NCBI GenBank assembly: GCA_003670425.1
Contig: QWRL01000057.1
Coordinates: forward strand, 1-12,140
DNA from: Chloroflexota bacterium
GTDB taxonomy: Bacteria; Chloroflexota; Anaerolineae; Anaerolineales; UBA11657
DNA length: 12,140 bases
Reading direction: 5' to 3'
Within the stretch, counting starts at the first letter, position 1. Each line of letters begins with the position of its first letter. Shown here one piece after another: positions 1 through 6,177 of this stretch. The notes beneath the pieces were generated by a model. The model did not search any database and was not told the origin of the DNA. It saw nothing but the letters and a program-made list of their open reading frames with translations. The translations under genes were made by a program, and so were the position numbers.

Positions 1-28
1 AGCGGGCGCAGCGCTGGATAGAAGCTGG

Positions 29-1450
29 TCACCCGGCCGGCGCAGCTGCAATGTAGCGCAGCACCTTGGCGTGCTGGCTGCTGTCCACTGCGCCGGCGCG
101 CAGCCACTCGTCCAGCAGCTGCCGGATTGTGGCTGCTGCCTGCAGGCGGCAGCCGGTGCCGGCAAGTGCCGCTGCGGAATCATTGCTGCGGTCTATCAGC
201 ACCACAATATCCTTCACCACGAGTCCCGCGCTTTGCAGCTGCGCAATAGTTTCCAGTTTGCTCAAGCCGGATGTGATCAAGTCGTCCAGCACGACGGCGG
301 TTTCGCCGGGCTGCCATTCGCCCTCGATGTTTGCGCGCGTGCCGTAGGCTTTGGCCTCGCGCCGCGGATAGATGAGCGAGAAGCTGCCGGCGAGGGCGAC
401 GGCGGTGCCGATGGGCAGCGCGGCGTACGGGATGGCGGCGATGCGCTGAAAGGACAGCGTGCGCAGCAGTGGCAGCAGCGCGAGCGCCACGGTTTGCAGC
501 GCGGCGGGAAATGACGCCAGGCGGCGCAGGTCAATGTAGATGGGCGATTGCTGGCCGGACTTAAGTGTGAACTCGCCAAACTTGACGCAGCCCGAGGTAT
601 CTAGCGCGGCGGCCAAGGCCTGCAAGCCCGCGGCCGGTGGCGTTGCGCGCCCGGCATTTGTCTTGCGCAGCGCGTTGATTTCATTTTGCAGGCGCGCTGC
701 CTCGGCTGCGGGATCATTGGCTTCGGCGATGCTGCGCGACACTGTGAGCAGCACGCCCAGCCCGTCAGCACGCAGGCCGGCATGCAGCGCCGCGGCAAGT
801 TCGCCGCCTTGCGCGCCAACGCCCGGCACCAAAAACCAAAGTTGGGGCGCGGCGGCGCGCACCTGCGCCAGCGCCGGCACGTCGGTGGCGCCCATCACCA
901 ACCCAATGTTGTCGTGTTGCGACCATGCCGGCGCGCGGCGCGCCACTTGCATGTAGAGCGGCTCGCCAGCGGCGGGCAGCAGCTGCAAGTCGCCGGCGCC
1001 GGGGTTGGATGTTTTGCAAAGCACAAACACGCCGCGCTCGGCGCGCGCAGTGAACGGCGCAATTGAGTCAGCGCCCAGGTATGGGCTGGCAGTGATGGCA
1101 TGCGCGCCCAGCGTGTCAAACGCAGCGCGCGCGTAGGCTGCCGCTGTGCTGGCGATGTCGCCGCGCTTGGCGTCCAGCACCACCGGAATGCCGGCAGGGA
1201 CGGCGGCAATCACCTGTGCCAGCGCCTGCATGCCAGCTGCGCCATGCACTTCAAAGAATGCGCTGTTGGGTTTGAAGGCGCAAGCGTAAGGGGCGCAGGC
1301 TGTGATCAGCCGCAGGCAGTGATCGCGGGCGGCAGCGGCGGTTGATTCGGGCAGCTGGTCCGGGTGCGGATCCAGCCCGACGCACAGCAGCGAGTTGCAG
1401 GCACGCGCGCGCTGCGCCAGCGCCGCAAAAAATGGCGGCGCAGCTGTCAC
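29..1450 (-). CDS. pyrFE: Bifunctional orotidine-5'-phosphate decarboxylase / orotate phosphoribosyltransferase (OMPDC-OPRT fusion)
   Basis: This 473-aa cytosolic protein should carry out the last two steps of UMP synthesis: orotate plus PRPP to OMP, then decarboxylation to UMP. Residues about 1-260 are a type-2 OMPDC, with GLDPHP (25-30), substrate-site FKPNSAFFE (59-67), the catalytic DAKRGDI block (93-99) and the phosphate-binding PGVGAQGG loop (209-216). A linker at about 260-285 joins an OPRT with FGEFTLKSGQQSPIYIDLR (291-309), a flexible loop REAKAYGTR (364-372) and the PRPP motif VVLDDLITSG (386-395). The order is decarboxylase first, the reverse of animal and plant UMP synthase. The start is GTG at 1450, overlapping the pyrB stop as GTGA, so translation is probably coupled to pyrB; no Shine-Dalgarno is seen. 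The stop is TGA at 29-31. It is the last operon gene visible; positions 1-28 hold no recognisable feature. Confidence 0.95.
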   Translation of the reverse strand: MTAAPPFFAALAQRARACNSLLCVGLDPHPDQLPESTAAAARDHCLRLITACAPYACAFKPNSAFFEVHGAAGMQALAQVIAAVPAGIPVVLDAKRGDIASTAAAYARAAFDTLGAHAITASPYLGADSIAPFTARAERGVFVLCKTSNPGAGDLQLLPAAGEPLYMQVARRAPAWSQHDNIGLVMGATDVPALAQVRAAAPQLWFLVPGVGAQGGELAAALHAGLRADGLGVLLTVSRSIAEANDPAAEAARLQNEINALRKTNAGRATPPAAGLQALAAALDTSGCVKFGEFTLKSGQQSPIYIDLRRLASFPAALQTVALALLPLLRTLSFQRIAAIPYAALPIGTAVALAGSFSLIYPRREAKAYGTRANIEGEWQPGETAVVLDDLITSGLSKLETIAQLQSAGLVVKDIVVLIDRSNDSAAALAGTGCRLQAAATIRQLLDEWLRAGAVDSSQHAKVLRYIAAAPAG

Positions 1451-2442
1451 GCTTTGCCCAGCACCAGTGCCAGCAGCGCCATGCGCACAAACATGCCGTA
1501 CTCCATCTGGCGGAAATATGCTGCGCGCGGGTCGTTGTCAACCTCCATGTCGATCTCGCCCACGCGCGGCAGCGGGTGCATCACAATCATGCGTTCGCGC
1601 GCGCTGCGCAGCAGGGCGGCGTTGATTACATAGCTGCCCTGAGTGCGCTCGTATTCCGCCATGTCTGTAAAGCGCTCCTTTTGCACGCGCGTTACGTAAA
1701 GCACATCAGTTTCAGGCAGCACAGCTGCCAGGTTCGGCTGCTCGTGCTGGTCTACGCCGGCAGCTGCCAGCTGTGCGTGCAGCGCGGCGGGCAGGCGCAG
1801 GCTTTCCGGGGACACATAGTTCAGGCGCACCTTGTGCAGCGCCAGCAGCTGCACCAGCGAGTGCACCGTGCGCCCGTGCTTCAGGTCTCCCAGCAGCGTA
1901 ACTGTGAGGCCATCCAGCTGCCCCAGCTCCTCGCGAATGGTAAAGGTGTCCAGCAGTGCCTGGGTGGGATGTTCGCCTGGCCCGTCGCCGGCGTTGATGA
2001 TGGGCTTGCGCGCGTAGTGGGCCGCCGTGTCGGCTGAGCCGCGCTCGGGATGGCGCAGCACAATTGCATCCGAATAAGCCTCGAGCGTGCGAATAGTGTC
2101 AGGCAGCGATTCGCCTTTGGAGACGGACGAGAACTGCACATTGTTGATTTGAATGACCGAACCGCCGAGGCGCTGCATGGCGGCTGCAAACGACGACGAG
2201 GTGCGCGTGGACGGCTCGTAGAAAAGATTGGTGAGCACCTTGCCCTTGAGCAAGTCAAACGAGCCGACGCGCTGCACCATGGCGCGCATCTCCTGCGCCA
2301 CTTCGAAAATTGTGGCCAGATCAGTTTTGTCAAATTGCGCCACCGTCAGGATGTGCTGGCCGTAGAAGCGGCTGTCGCGCTTTTCACCAAATGGCAGATG
2401 GCGACTGATGGGGCTGCTGCGCAAGCTGCTGTTATCTTCCAT
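1447..2442 (-). CDS. pyrB: Aspartate carbamoyltransferase catalytic subunit
   Basis: The protein condenses carbamoyl phosphate and L-aspartate to carbamoyl-aspartate, the second step of pyrimidine synthesis. At 331 aa it is slightly longer than the usual 305-310, because of about 20 extra N-terminal residues. Visible motifs are the carbamoyl-phosphate site FYEPSTRTSSSF (74-85), the lid loop SKGES (108-112), RHP (130-132), HPTQALLDTFT (158-168), GDLKHGRTVHSL (185-196), RVQKER (252-257) and HPLPR (289-293). These match the family in order and spacing and resemble the E. coli catalytic chain. The ATG at 2442 is preceded by AGGAG at 2449-2453 with 6-nt spacing, one of only two clear Shine-Dalgarno sites in the window. 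It lies 28 nt after pyrC and overlaps pyrFE by 4 nt. No pyrI regulatory-chain gene is adjacent, so allosteric control by such a subunit is not supported here. Confidence 0.96.
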   Translation of the reverse strand: MEDNSSLRSSPISRHLPFGEKRDSRFYGQHILTVAQFDKTDLATIFEVAQEMRAMVQRVGSFDLLKGKVLTNLFYEPSTRTSSSFAAAMQRLGGSVIQINNVQFSSVSKGESLPDTIRTLEAYSDAIVLRHPERGSADTAAHYARKPIINAGDGPGEHPTQALLDTFTIREELGQLDGLTVTLLGDLKHGRTVHSLVQLLALHKVRLNYVSPESLRLPAALHAQLAAAGVDQHEQPNLAAVLPETDVLYVTRVQKERFTDMAEYERTQGSYVINAALLRSARERMIVMHPLPRVGEIDMEVDNDPRAAYFRQMEYGMFVRMALLALVLGKA

Positions 2443-2448
2443 GCTGAT

Positions 2449-2453
2449 CTCCT
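2449..2453 (-). promoter_or_regulatory. Ribosome binding site of pyrB
   Basis: AGGAG on the minus strand lies 6 nt before the pyrB ATG. It supports that start and shows that pyrB can be initiated independently of pyrC, unlike pyrFE downstream. Confidence 0.75.
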
Positions 2454-2470
2454 GCTAGGCCCGGCAAAAA

Positions 2471-3547
2471 TTATACGGGCGGCAGCGCGGCCAGCCGGCC
2501 GCTGCCGGGTTTTGCCAGCAGCTGCCCGTCTGCGAATGCCAGCTGCCCGCGCAGACAAACACTGTGCACACGGCCCGTGAGCTGCCAGCCTTCAAAGGGC
2601 GACCATTTGGAGCGCGAATGAAAATCTGCGCCGCGCACCTCCCATTTTTGCTGCGCGTCTACTTCAACCCAAGTGTCGGGCTGCGGTGGCAGGCCAAAGA
2701 TGCGCGCCGGGTTGGTGTGCAGCAGCGCAACCAATTGCGCTTGTGAGAGGCGCAGCGGCGCCGGCGCGCTGAGCAAGAGCGCCAGCGCTGTTTCGAGTCC
2801 CGGAAAGCCGGGTGGTGGCTGCGGCCCGTCTTTTTCGGCCGGCAGGTGCGGCGCGTGATCGGTGGCAATGCAGTCCACCACGCCGTCCTGCACGGCTTGC
2901 CACAAAGCAGCCTGGTCGGTGGCATTGTTGAGTGCCGGGCGCACTTCGCTGCGGCCGCTGGGGAGCGCCGCAGCGTCTGCCTGCGTCAGCAGCAAATGGT
3001 GCGGTGTAACCTCGCAGGTGACAGCCAGCCCGCGGGCTTTGGCAGCGCGGATGACGGCGATCTCCGCTGCGCGACTGACATGGCAGATGTGCACGCTGCG
3101 TTGGGCAAGCATGGCCAGCAGGATGGCGGCGGGCACATTGAGGCCCTCGGCGTGGCAAAGCAGCGGGCGCGTGGCGGGCCAGGCTTGCATGTGCGCCTGC
3201 AGCACAGCCAAGTCATCAATGCGCAGCTGGCCGTACGTTTCGTTCAGGTACAGCTTCAGGCCGGTAGTGTGCGGTGCCAGCGCTGCCACAGCAGCCGCGT
3301 TAAGTGTTGTGCCGCCGGCATAGATGCCGTAGTCGCAGCGCGCCTTGGCGGCGGCTGCGGCCAGCGCAGCTTGCAGGCTAGCGTTATCCGTCAGTGGTGG
3401 CTGAGTGTTGGGCATAGCCAGCACGCAGGTAAAGCCGCCGGCAAGCGCAGCCGCAGTGCCGCTGTCCCAGTCTTCCTTGTGCGTGGCGCCGGGCTCGCGC
3501 AGGTGCACATGCGCATCAATCAGGCCGGGAAAGCGCAGCCGGCTCAT
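2471..3547 (-). CDS. pyrC: Dihydroorotase, CAD-like type
   Basis: This 358-aa cytosolic metalloenzyme cyclises carbamoyl-aspartate to dihydroorotate. Numbered from the ATG at 3547, it shows the zinc motif DAHVHLREPG (11-20), AMPNTQPP (44-51), the lysine expected to be carbamylated in GLKLYLNETYG (96-106), CHAE (131-134), VHICHVSR (152-159), TCEVTPHH (177-184) and the catalytic-aspartate segment ATDHAPH (228-234), then PPPGFPGLETAL (244-255). The LNETY loop, HICH, TCEV and the C-terminal DGQLL..PGSG pattern resemble the dihydroorotase domain of animal CAD more than the E. coli enzyme. An in-frame TTG at 3562 would add five residues. ATG 3547 is preferred because it overlaps the leader-ORF stop as ATGA and places the conserved core at the normal distance. 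There is no Shine-Dalgarno, so translation probably depends on the leader ORF. It is the first structural gene of pyrC-pyrB-pyrFE. Confidence 0.95.
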   Translation of the reverse strand: MSRLRFPGLIDAHVHLREPGATHKEDWDSGTAAALAGGFTCVLAMPNTQPPLTDNASLQAALAAAAAKARCDYGIYAGGTTLNAAAVAALAPHTTGLKLYLNETYGQLRIDDLAVLQAHMQAWPATRPLLCHAEGLNVPAAILLAMLAQRSVHICHVSRAAEIAVIRAAKARGLAVTCEVTPHHLLLTQADAAALPSGRSEVRPALNNATDQAALWQAVQDGVVDCIATDHAPHLPAEKDGPQPPPGFPGLETALALLLSAPAPLRLSQAQLVALLHTNPARIFGLPPQPDTWVEVDAQQKWEVRGADFHSRSKWSPFEGWQLTGRVHSVCLRGQLAFADGQLLAKPGSGRLAALPPV

Positions 3548-3627
3548 TGGGCTGCGGCGCAAAAAAAGAGAGCCGCTTGGCTCTCAATCTGCTGGGTTGT
3601 GGCGGGCGCCGTTGTTGTCACAGGCAC
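3544..3627 (-). CDS. Putative leaderless leader peptide upstream of pyrC (27 aa)
   Basis: This short ORF starts at GTG 3627 (a second GTG lies two codons later) and ends at TGA 3544-3546, overlapping the pyrC ATG as ATGA. The first half is rich in Thr (5 codons) and carries two adjacent Gln codons. The second half is encoded by the terminator stem (ESQAAL) and its T-tract (FF). The GTG lies 7 nt after the -10 hexamer TAGAAT, so the transcript could begin at or within a base or two of the start codon. A ribosome translating it would cover the terminator arm and finish exactly at pyrC, which lacks its own Shine-Dalgarno. I infer a transcription-attenuation leader like E. coli pyrL in logic; the sequence is not one I recognise. 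It could still be a chance ORF, since 27 open codons are not rare at this GC content. Confidence 0.55.
   Translation of the reverse strand: MPVTTTAPATTQQIESQAALFFCAAAQ
3561..3585 (-). terminator. Intrinsic terminator / probable attenuator in the pyr leader
   Basis: Read on the minus strand this is a perfect 7-bp stem GAGAGCC/GGCTCTC with loop AAGC, followed directly by seven T residues (3567-3561): a textbook Rho-independent terminator. It lies 96 nt after the stop of the upstream minus-strand gene and 13 nt before the pyrC ATG, downstream of the pyr promoter. It may end transcripts of the upstream gene, but its position after a good promoter and inside the leader ORF favours a regulatory attenuator. 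Flanking CGGCGC (minus-strand complement of 3606-3611) and GCGCCG (complement of 3555-3560) could pair around it. Confidence 0.85.
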
Positions 3628-3634
3628 GCAGTTG

Positions 3635-3662
3635 ATTCTATTTGAAATGTGGACGGCGTCAA
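3635..3662 (-). promoter_or_regulatory. Promoter of the pyrC-pyrB-pyrFE operon
   Basis: On the minus strand, -35 TTGACG (3662-3657), a 16-nt spacer and -10 TAGAAT (3640-3635). It lies between the stop of the upstream 562-aa gene (3682) and the terminator at 3561-3585. Transcripts from it must therefore read through that terminator to reach pyrC. Predicted transcription start is about 3627-3628, at the leader GTG. Confidence 0.7.
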
Positions 3663-3681
3663 GCCGGCGGCATGCTTGCGC

Positions 3682-5370
3682 CTAATCTTCCGGCGCATCA
3701 TCAGCGTCGACCAGCTCACAGTCCAGCAGCAGGCCGTACTCCAGCAGGGCGCTCCGCAATTTTTCCCAGCTTCGTTCGGGCACCATCACCGTCAGCGGCC
3801 CCAAGCGCTCGCCCAAAAAGCGGCCCACCTGCGGGTGTTGCTGCAGCTGCAGCAGCAGTGCCTCACTGCTTGCGCGCAGCACAACCGTGGGCTGCAGGCG
3901 CGCCTCGCTGCCGTGCTGCGCAAAGCGCTGCATTGCGCGCTGCACGGCCGGCGGCAGTGGTGCTCCGCTGGCGCGCTGCAGGAATGCCTGCGCCTGCCTA
4001 AGGTCAATTCCCTGCAGTTGCGCGCGCCGCAAGCTGGCCGGCGTGAGCTGGTAAGCATAACTATCCGGCTCTGTGGGCTGCAACCAGTCTGACAGGCGCG
4101 CAGCTTGGTAGCGGTCCGCGCGCGGGGCATTGATTGGTACTGTGATGGTAGCGGTCGCATGCAGCGCAAGGCGCTGCGGATTTTCGGGCACCAAAAATTC
4201 TGAGTCACTAGTTAGTGAAACGAATAATGGCGTAAGGCGAAACTCGCTTGCCGGTGCGTTGGCTTCAGCGCCCGCCAAGTCCGCCAGGCCAAGCCAGTGC
4301 AGCGGGCCGGTCACCAGAAAGCGCACGAGCGCGCCGTCAATCTGCTCCCAGTGCGCGGCGCCGCGCAGTGCCGCTCCGGTTTGCGCATCGCGTACGTACC
4401 ATGCATCGTAGTCGCCGGGCGCGCGCTGAAAGTCTGGTGCTGCGCTGCGCACAAGCGCCACATAGTCATTGAGGCTGAACCAGCTGCCCGGCGCACGCGG
4501 CAGCATGCCAAGCAGCAGCTGGCGCGTTTGCAAGGCATCCGTTTGCGGTGGTGCTGCGGTGTCAAAGTGCAGGCTGGGCACTTGCAGCAGGTCGTTCCAA
4601 GTTTGTGATTTGAGCCATGCCTGCGCCAACTGGCGCAGCTGCGCTGCGCGCGTTGCCAGCAGAAAGCTGCGCAGCTCCGGGCTGCGCGCCGGATCATCGC
4701 CCGGCAGGCCCAGTTCGCGCAGCAATTCGAGCACTAGCGGCAATGCCTGCGGTTTGCGCAAGAAGCTGCGCAGGTGCCGCGCATCCGCGGCGCTGAGCGC
4801 GCCGCGCGCCAGCTGGCTGGCGCCAAAGCTGCGCGCGTATGCCAGCACGGTGACGGCGTCATCCACCAAGGCCGGGTCTGCACTGCGCACATCCACTCCA
4901 GGCTCAGTGGGCAGAACTTCGGGCGAGGAGCTGGCGGTTGTGGGCAGCAGCGTGCGCAGCTCGTGCGGCACAAAAAAGAAATCCTGCAGGCGACCGGCTT
5001 GTTCATGCTGCGTCCGCCCCATCAAGCCTGAGTACCACAGGGCCTCGCTGGCATTGGCGGGTGCCAGGTGCGGCCGCTCGCGCTCGCGCGCACCCGCACC
5101 CAAAGGACGCAGCGCGCCAAACTGGCGGGCAAACGCCGCCGCCGGCCGGCCGTTTGGCGCGCCCACCAGCAAATTTTGCAAAGCTGCCTGCGCATCACTG
5201 GGCAACGCGGCGGCCACCTGTAGCGCAAAATCGCCAGCCAACATTTGGCTGGCAAGCGCGGCGGCGGCATGGCGCGCGGTGGCGCCGGGCAGTTCAATCG
5301 CCAGCGCTTCCGCAATTGCGCGCAGCATGGGCAGGTCGTGCTCGGCGTACGCTTGTTGCAGGGTGGGCAT
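3682..5370 (-). CDS. Helicase XPB/Ssl2 N-terminal-type domain protein without a motor domain
   Basis: This 562-aa protein looks cytosolic, with no signal peptide or membrane segment. It resembles stand-alone bacterial proteins carrying the XPB/Ssl2 helicase-associated domain (often annotated helicase-associated or helicase C-terminal domain). Recognisable parts are EALWYSGLMGR (109-119) followed by FFFVPHEL (131-138), WEQIDGALVRFLVTGPLHWL (341-360), a C-terminal domain with YQLTPASLRRA (440-450), QAFLQRASGAPLPPAV (461-476), and VVLRASSEALLLQLQ (496-510). There are no Walker A/B or other SF2 helicase motifs, so it is unlikely to unwind DNA alone; the function is not established. The ATG at 5370 lacks a Shine-Dalgarno; weak TCTAAC lies 5 nt before it. 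Stop is TAG. A patch at about 4190-4240 is less GC-rich than the rest. It precedes the pyr operon but has its own stop and a promoter follows, so it need not be co-transcribed. Confidence 0.72.
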   Translation of the reverse strand: MPTLQQAYAEHDLPMLRAIAEALAIELPGATARHAAAALASQMLAGDFALQVAAALPSDAQAALQNLLVGAPNGRPAAAFARQFGALRPLGAGARERERPHLAPANASEALWYSGLMGRTQHEQAGRLQDFFFVPHELRTLLPTTASSSPEVLPTEPGVDVRSADPALVDDAVTVLAYARSFGASQLARGALSAADARHLRSFLRKPQALPLVLELLRELGLPGDDPARSPELRSFLLATRAAQLRQLAQAWLKSQTWNDLLQVPSLHFDTAAPPQTDALQTRQLLLGMLPRAPGSWFSLNDYVALVRSAAPDFQRAPGDYDAWYVRDAQTGAALRGAAHWEQIDGALVRFLVTGPLHWLGLADLAGAEANAPASEFRLTPLFVSLTSDSEFLVPENPQRLALHATATITVPINAPRADRYQAARLSDWLQPTEPDSYAYQLTPASLRRAQLQGIDLRQAQAFLQRASGAPLPPAVQRAMQRFAQHGSEARLQPTVVLRASSEALLLQLQQHPQVGRFLGERLGPLTVMVPERSWEKLRSALLEYGLLLDCELVDADDAPED

Positions 5371-5492
5371 TAGGGGTTAGACCAACACAGCTAGTGGCAT
5401 GCTAATTGCAGTTACACCGGAGGCGCCGCCAGACATGCGGTGAAATTGGAAAGTGAAAAAAGGAAGGCGGACCGCAGGTGATGGCAAGGCAT

Positions 5493-5521
5493 TTGATAAA
5501 GGCAGATTATTATGGTAATAT
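5493..5521 (+). promoter_or_regulatory. Promoter of the LPDTG protein gene
   Basis: TTGATA (5493-5498), a 17-nt spacer and TAATAT (5516-5521): a near-consensus housekeeping promoter in an AT-richer stretch. The predicted start near 5528 gives a roughly 115-nt 5' leader before ATG 5644. Confidence 0.7.
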
Positions 5522-5542
5522 TTACGCGCTTCCCCGGCGGTG

Positions 5543-5558
5543 GTCTCATAATGGAGAC
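5543..5558 (+). repeat. Inverted repeat in the 5' leader of the LPDTG gene
   Basis: GTCTC (5543-5547) and GAGAC (5554-5558) flank a 6-nt centre. With one bulged base the arms extend outward to GTG/CAC. It begins about 15 nt after the predicted transcription start, so it could be an operator or a 5' UTR hairpin. No function can be assigned. Confidence 0.35.
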
Positions 5559-5616
5559 ACTGCTTATGTTACCTATTAACCGGCTGATTCAATTTTATAT
5601 CTTAGGCAACAGTTAA
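5551..5616 (+). CDS. Candidate small ORF in the leader (21 aa), doubtful
   Basis: ATG 5551 to TAA 5614-5616 encodes a hydrophobic 21-residue peptide (METLLMLPIN... with an RLIQFYIL core), using AT-rich codons unlike neighbouring genes. It lies wholly in the 5' leader downstream of the promoter and ends 27 nt before ATG 5644. A purine-rich GGCGGTGG lies at 5536-5543. It might be an upstream ORF or a tiny membrane peptide, or only a chance opening in AT-rich DNA. I do not recognise it. Confidence 0.2.
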   Translation: METLLMLPINRLIQFYILGNS

Positions 5617-5625
5617 CCACAAACC

Positions 5626-5633
5626 AAGGGGAG
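5626..5633 (+). promoter_or_regulatory. Ribosome binding site of the LPDTG protein gene
   Basis: AAGGGGAG lies 10 nt before ATG 5644. It is the strongest Shine-Dalgarno sequence in the window and fixes the start of the downstream gene. Confidence 0.7.
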
Positions 5634-5643
5634 TATATTTACC

Positions 5644-6123
5644 ATGGAAGATCCTGAAGAAACCAATAATCGCACGTTTATGATTGCGTCCATCGCGCTG
5701 GGCGGCATTTTTGTGGCCGGACTTGTGGCGCTGGGCATATATATGTTCCGCATCCGGCCGGCGCAAATGGCAGCTTCGGTTGCCCGCACCGCCGAAATCA
5801 ACCTGCAGAACACGCAGGTGGCGGTCGATGCGCAGGCAACTGCGGACGGGATGGCAGTGGCGGCGGCAATCGTCACGCCTGTACCAGTGCAGAATGTGGC
5901 TGCCGTTCCGACTGTGGCTCCCACTGCAGTAGTTGCGCCCACGGCCACAATGGCAGCCGTGTCGGCTGCGGTGATTGCGCCCACGGCTGCACCTGCCAGC
6001 AGCAAAACCCTGCCGGACACCGGCTTTGCCGATGACATCGGCCTGCCGACGCTATTGATGTCCGTGGCCGGCTTGTTGGGCGTGATTGTGGTCACGCGCT
6101 CCATTCGGCGCTTCGCAAACTAG
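5644..6123 (+). CDS. LPxTG-like (LPDTG) small membrane-anchored protein
   Basis: This 159-aa protein has an acidic N-terminus (MEDPEE), a hydrophobic segment at about 12-34 followed by FRIRPA, then an Ala/Val/Thr/Pro-rich low-complexity region (about 40-120) with repeated VAPT/APTA units and no cysteine. The C-terminus carries LPDTG (123-127), a second hydrophobic stretch (about 133-150) and the basic tail RSIRR, the three-part layout of a sortase sorting signal. It could be anchored to the envelope as a tail or spacer. The N-terminal segment shows no clear signal-peptidase site and may remain as a membrane anchor. Similar small LPxTG-tailed proteins occur in Chloroflexota. Start is fixed by the AAGGGGAG site. 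No sortase gene is in the window, so processing is inferred. It is monocistronic and faces the phosphohexomutase gene. Confidence 0.75.
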   Translation: MEDPEETNNRTFMIASIALGGIFVAGLVALGIYMFRIRPAQMAASVARTAEINLQNTQVAVDAQATADGMAVAAAIVTPVPVQNVAAVPTVAPTAVVAPTATMAAVSAAVIAPTAAPASSKTLPDTGFADDIGLPTLLMSVAGLLGVIVVTRSIRRFAN

Positions 6124-6130
6124 CACGCCG

Positions 6131-6168
6131 GCTGCCGGCCCGGCGGCAATTGCCGTGGGGCCGGCAGC
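6131..6168. terminator. Long GC-rich hairpin between convergent genes
   Basis: Perfect 11-bp arms GCTGCCGGCCC (6131-6141) and GGGCCGGCAGC (6158-6168) enclose a second perfect palindrome CGGCAATTGCCG (6144-6155). It lies 7 nt after the stop of the LPDTG gene and 9 nt beyond the stop of the converging phosphohexomutase gene. There is no T-tract on either side, so it is not a canonical intrinsic terminator. It is well placed to end or protect both transcripts. Confidence 0.6.
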
Positions 6169-6177
6169 TGCTCGCCG

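Noticed and set aside
1342..2037. Plus-strand 231-codon open frame opposite pyrB/pyrFE
   Set aside because: It is antisense to well-supported pyr genes, rich in His/Gln/Arg/Ala, with no family resemblance; a GC-driven shadow.
3568..3640. PyrR-binding loop or known riboswitch in the pyr leader
   Set aside because: The leader lacks a convincing PyrR anti-antiterminator consensus loop and has no room for a riboswitch aptamer between the promoter and the terminator.
2846..3685. Plus-strand 279-codon open frame opposite pyrC and its leader
   Set aside because: It is antisense to a confident gene and spans the pyr promoter and terminator; composition is that of a shadow frame.
4205..4218. Perfect TCACTA-GT-TAGTGA inverted repeat as an operator
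   Set aside because: It lies deep inside the coding region of the XPB-like gene, with no promoter around it; most likely chance.
4469..5380. Plus-strand 303-codon open frame opposite the XPB-like gene
   Set aside because: It is Ser/Arg/Ala-rich with no motifs, while the opposite strand encodes a recognisable protein.
5481..5579. 32-codon ORF starting at ATG 5481
   Set aside because: The good promoter at 5493-5521 lies inside it, and it has no well-placed Shine-Dalgarno; kept only as part of a finding.
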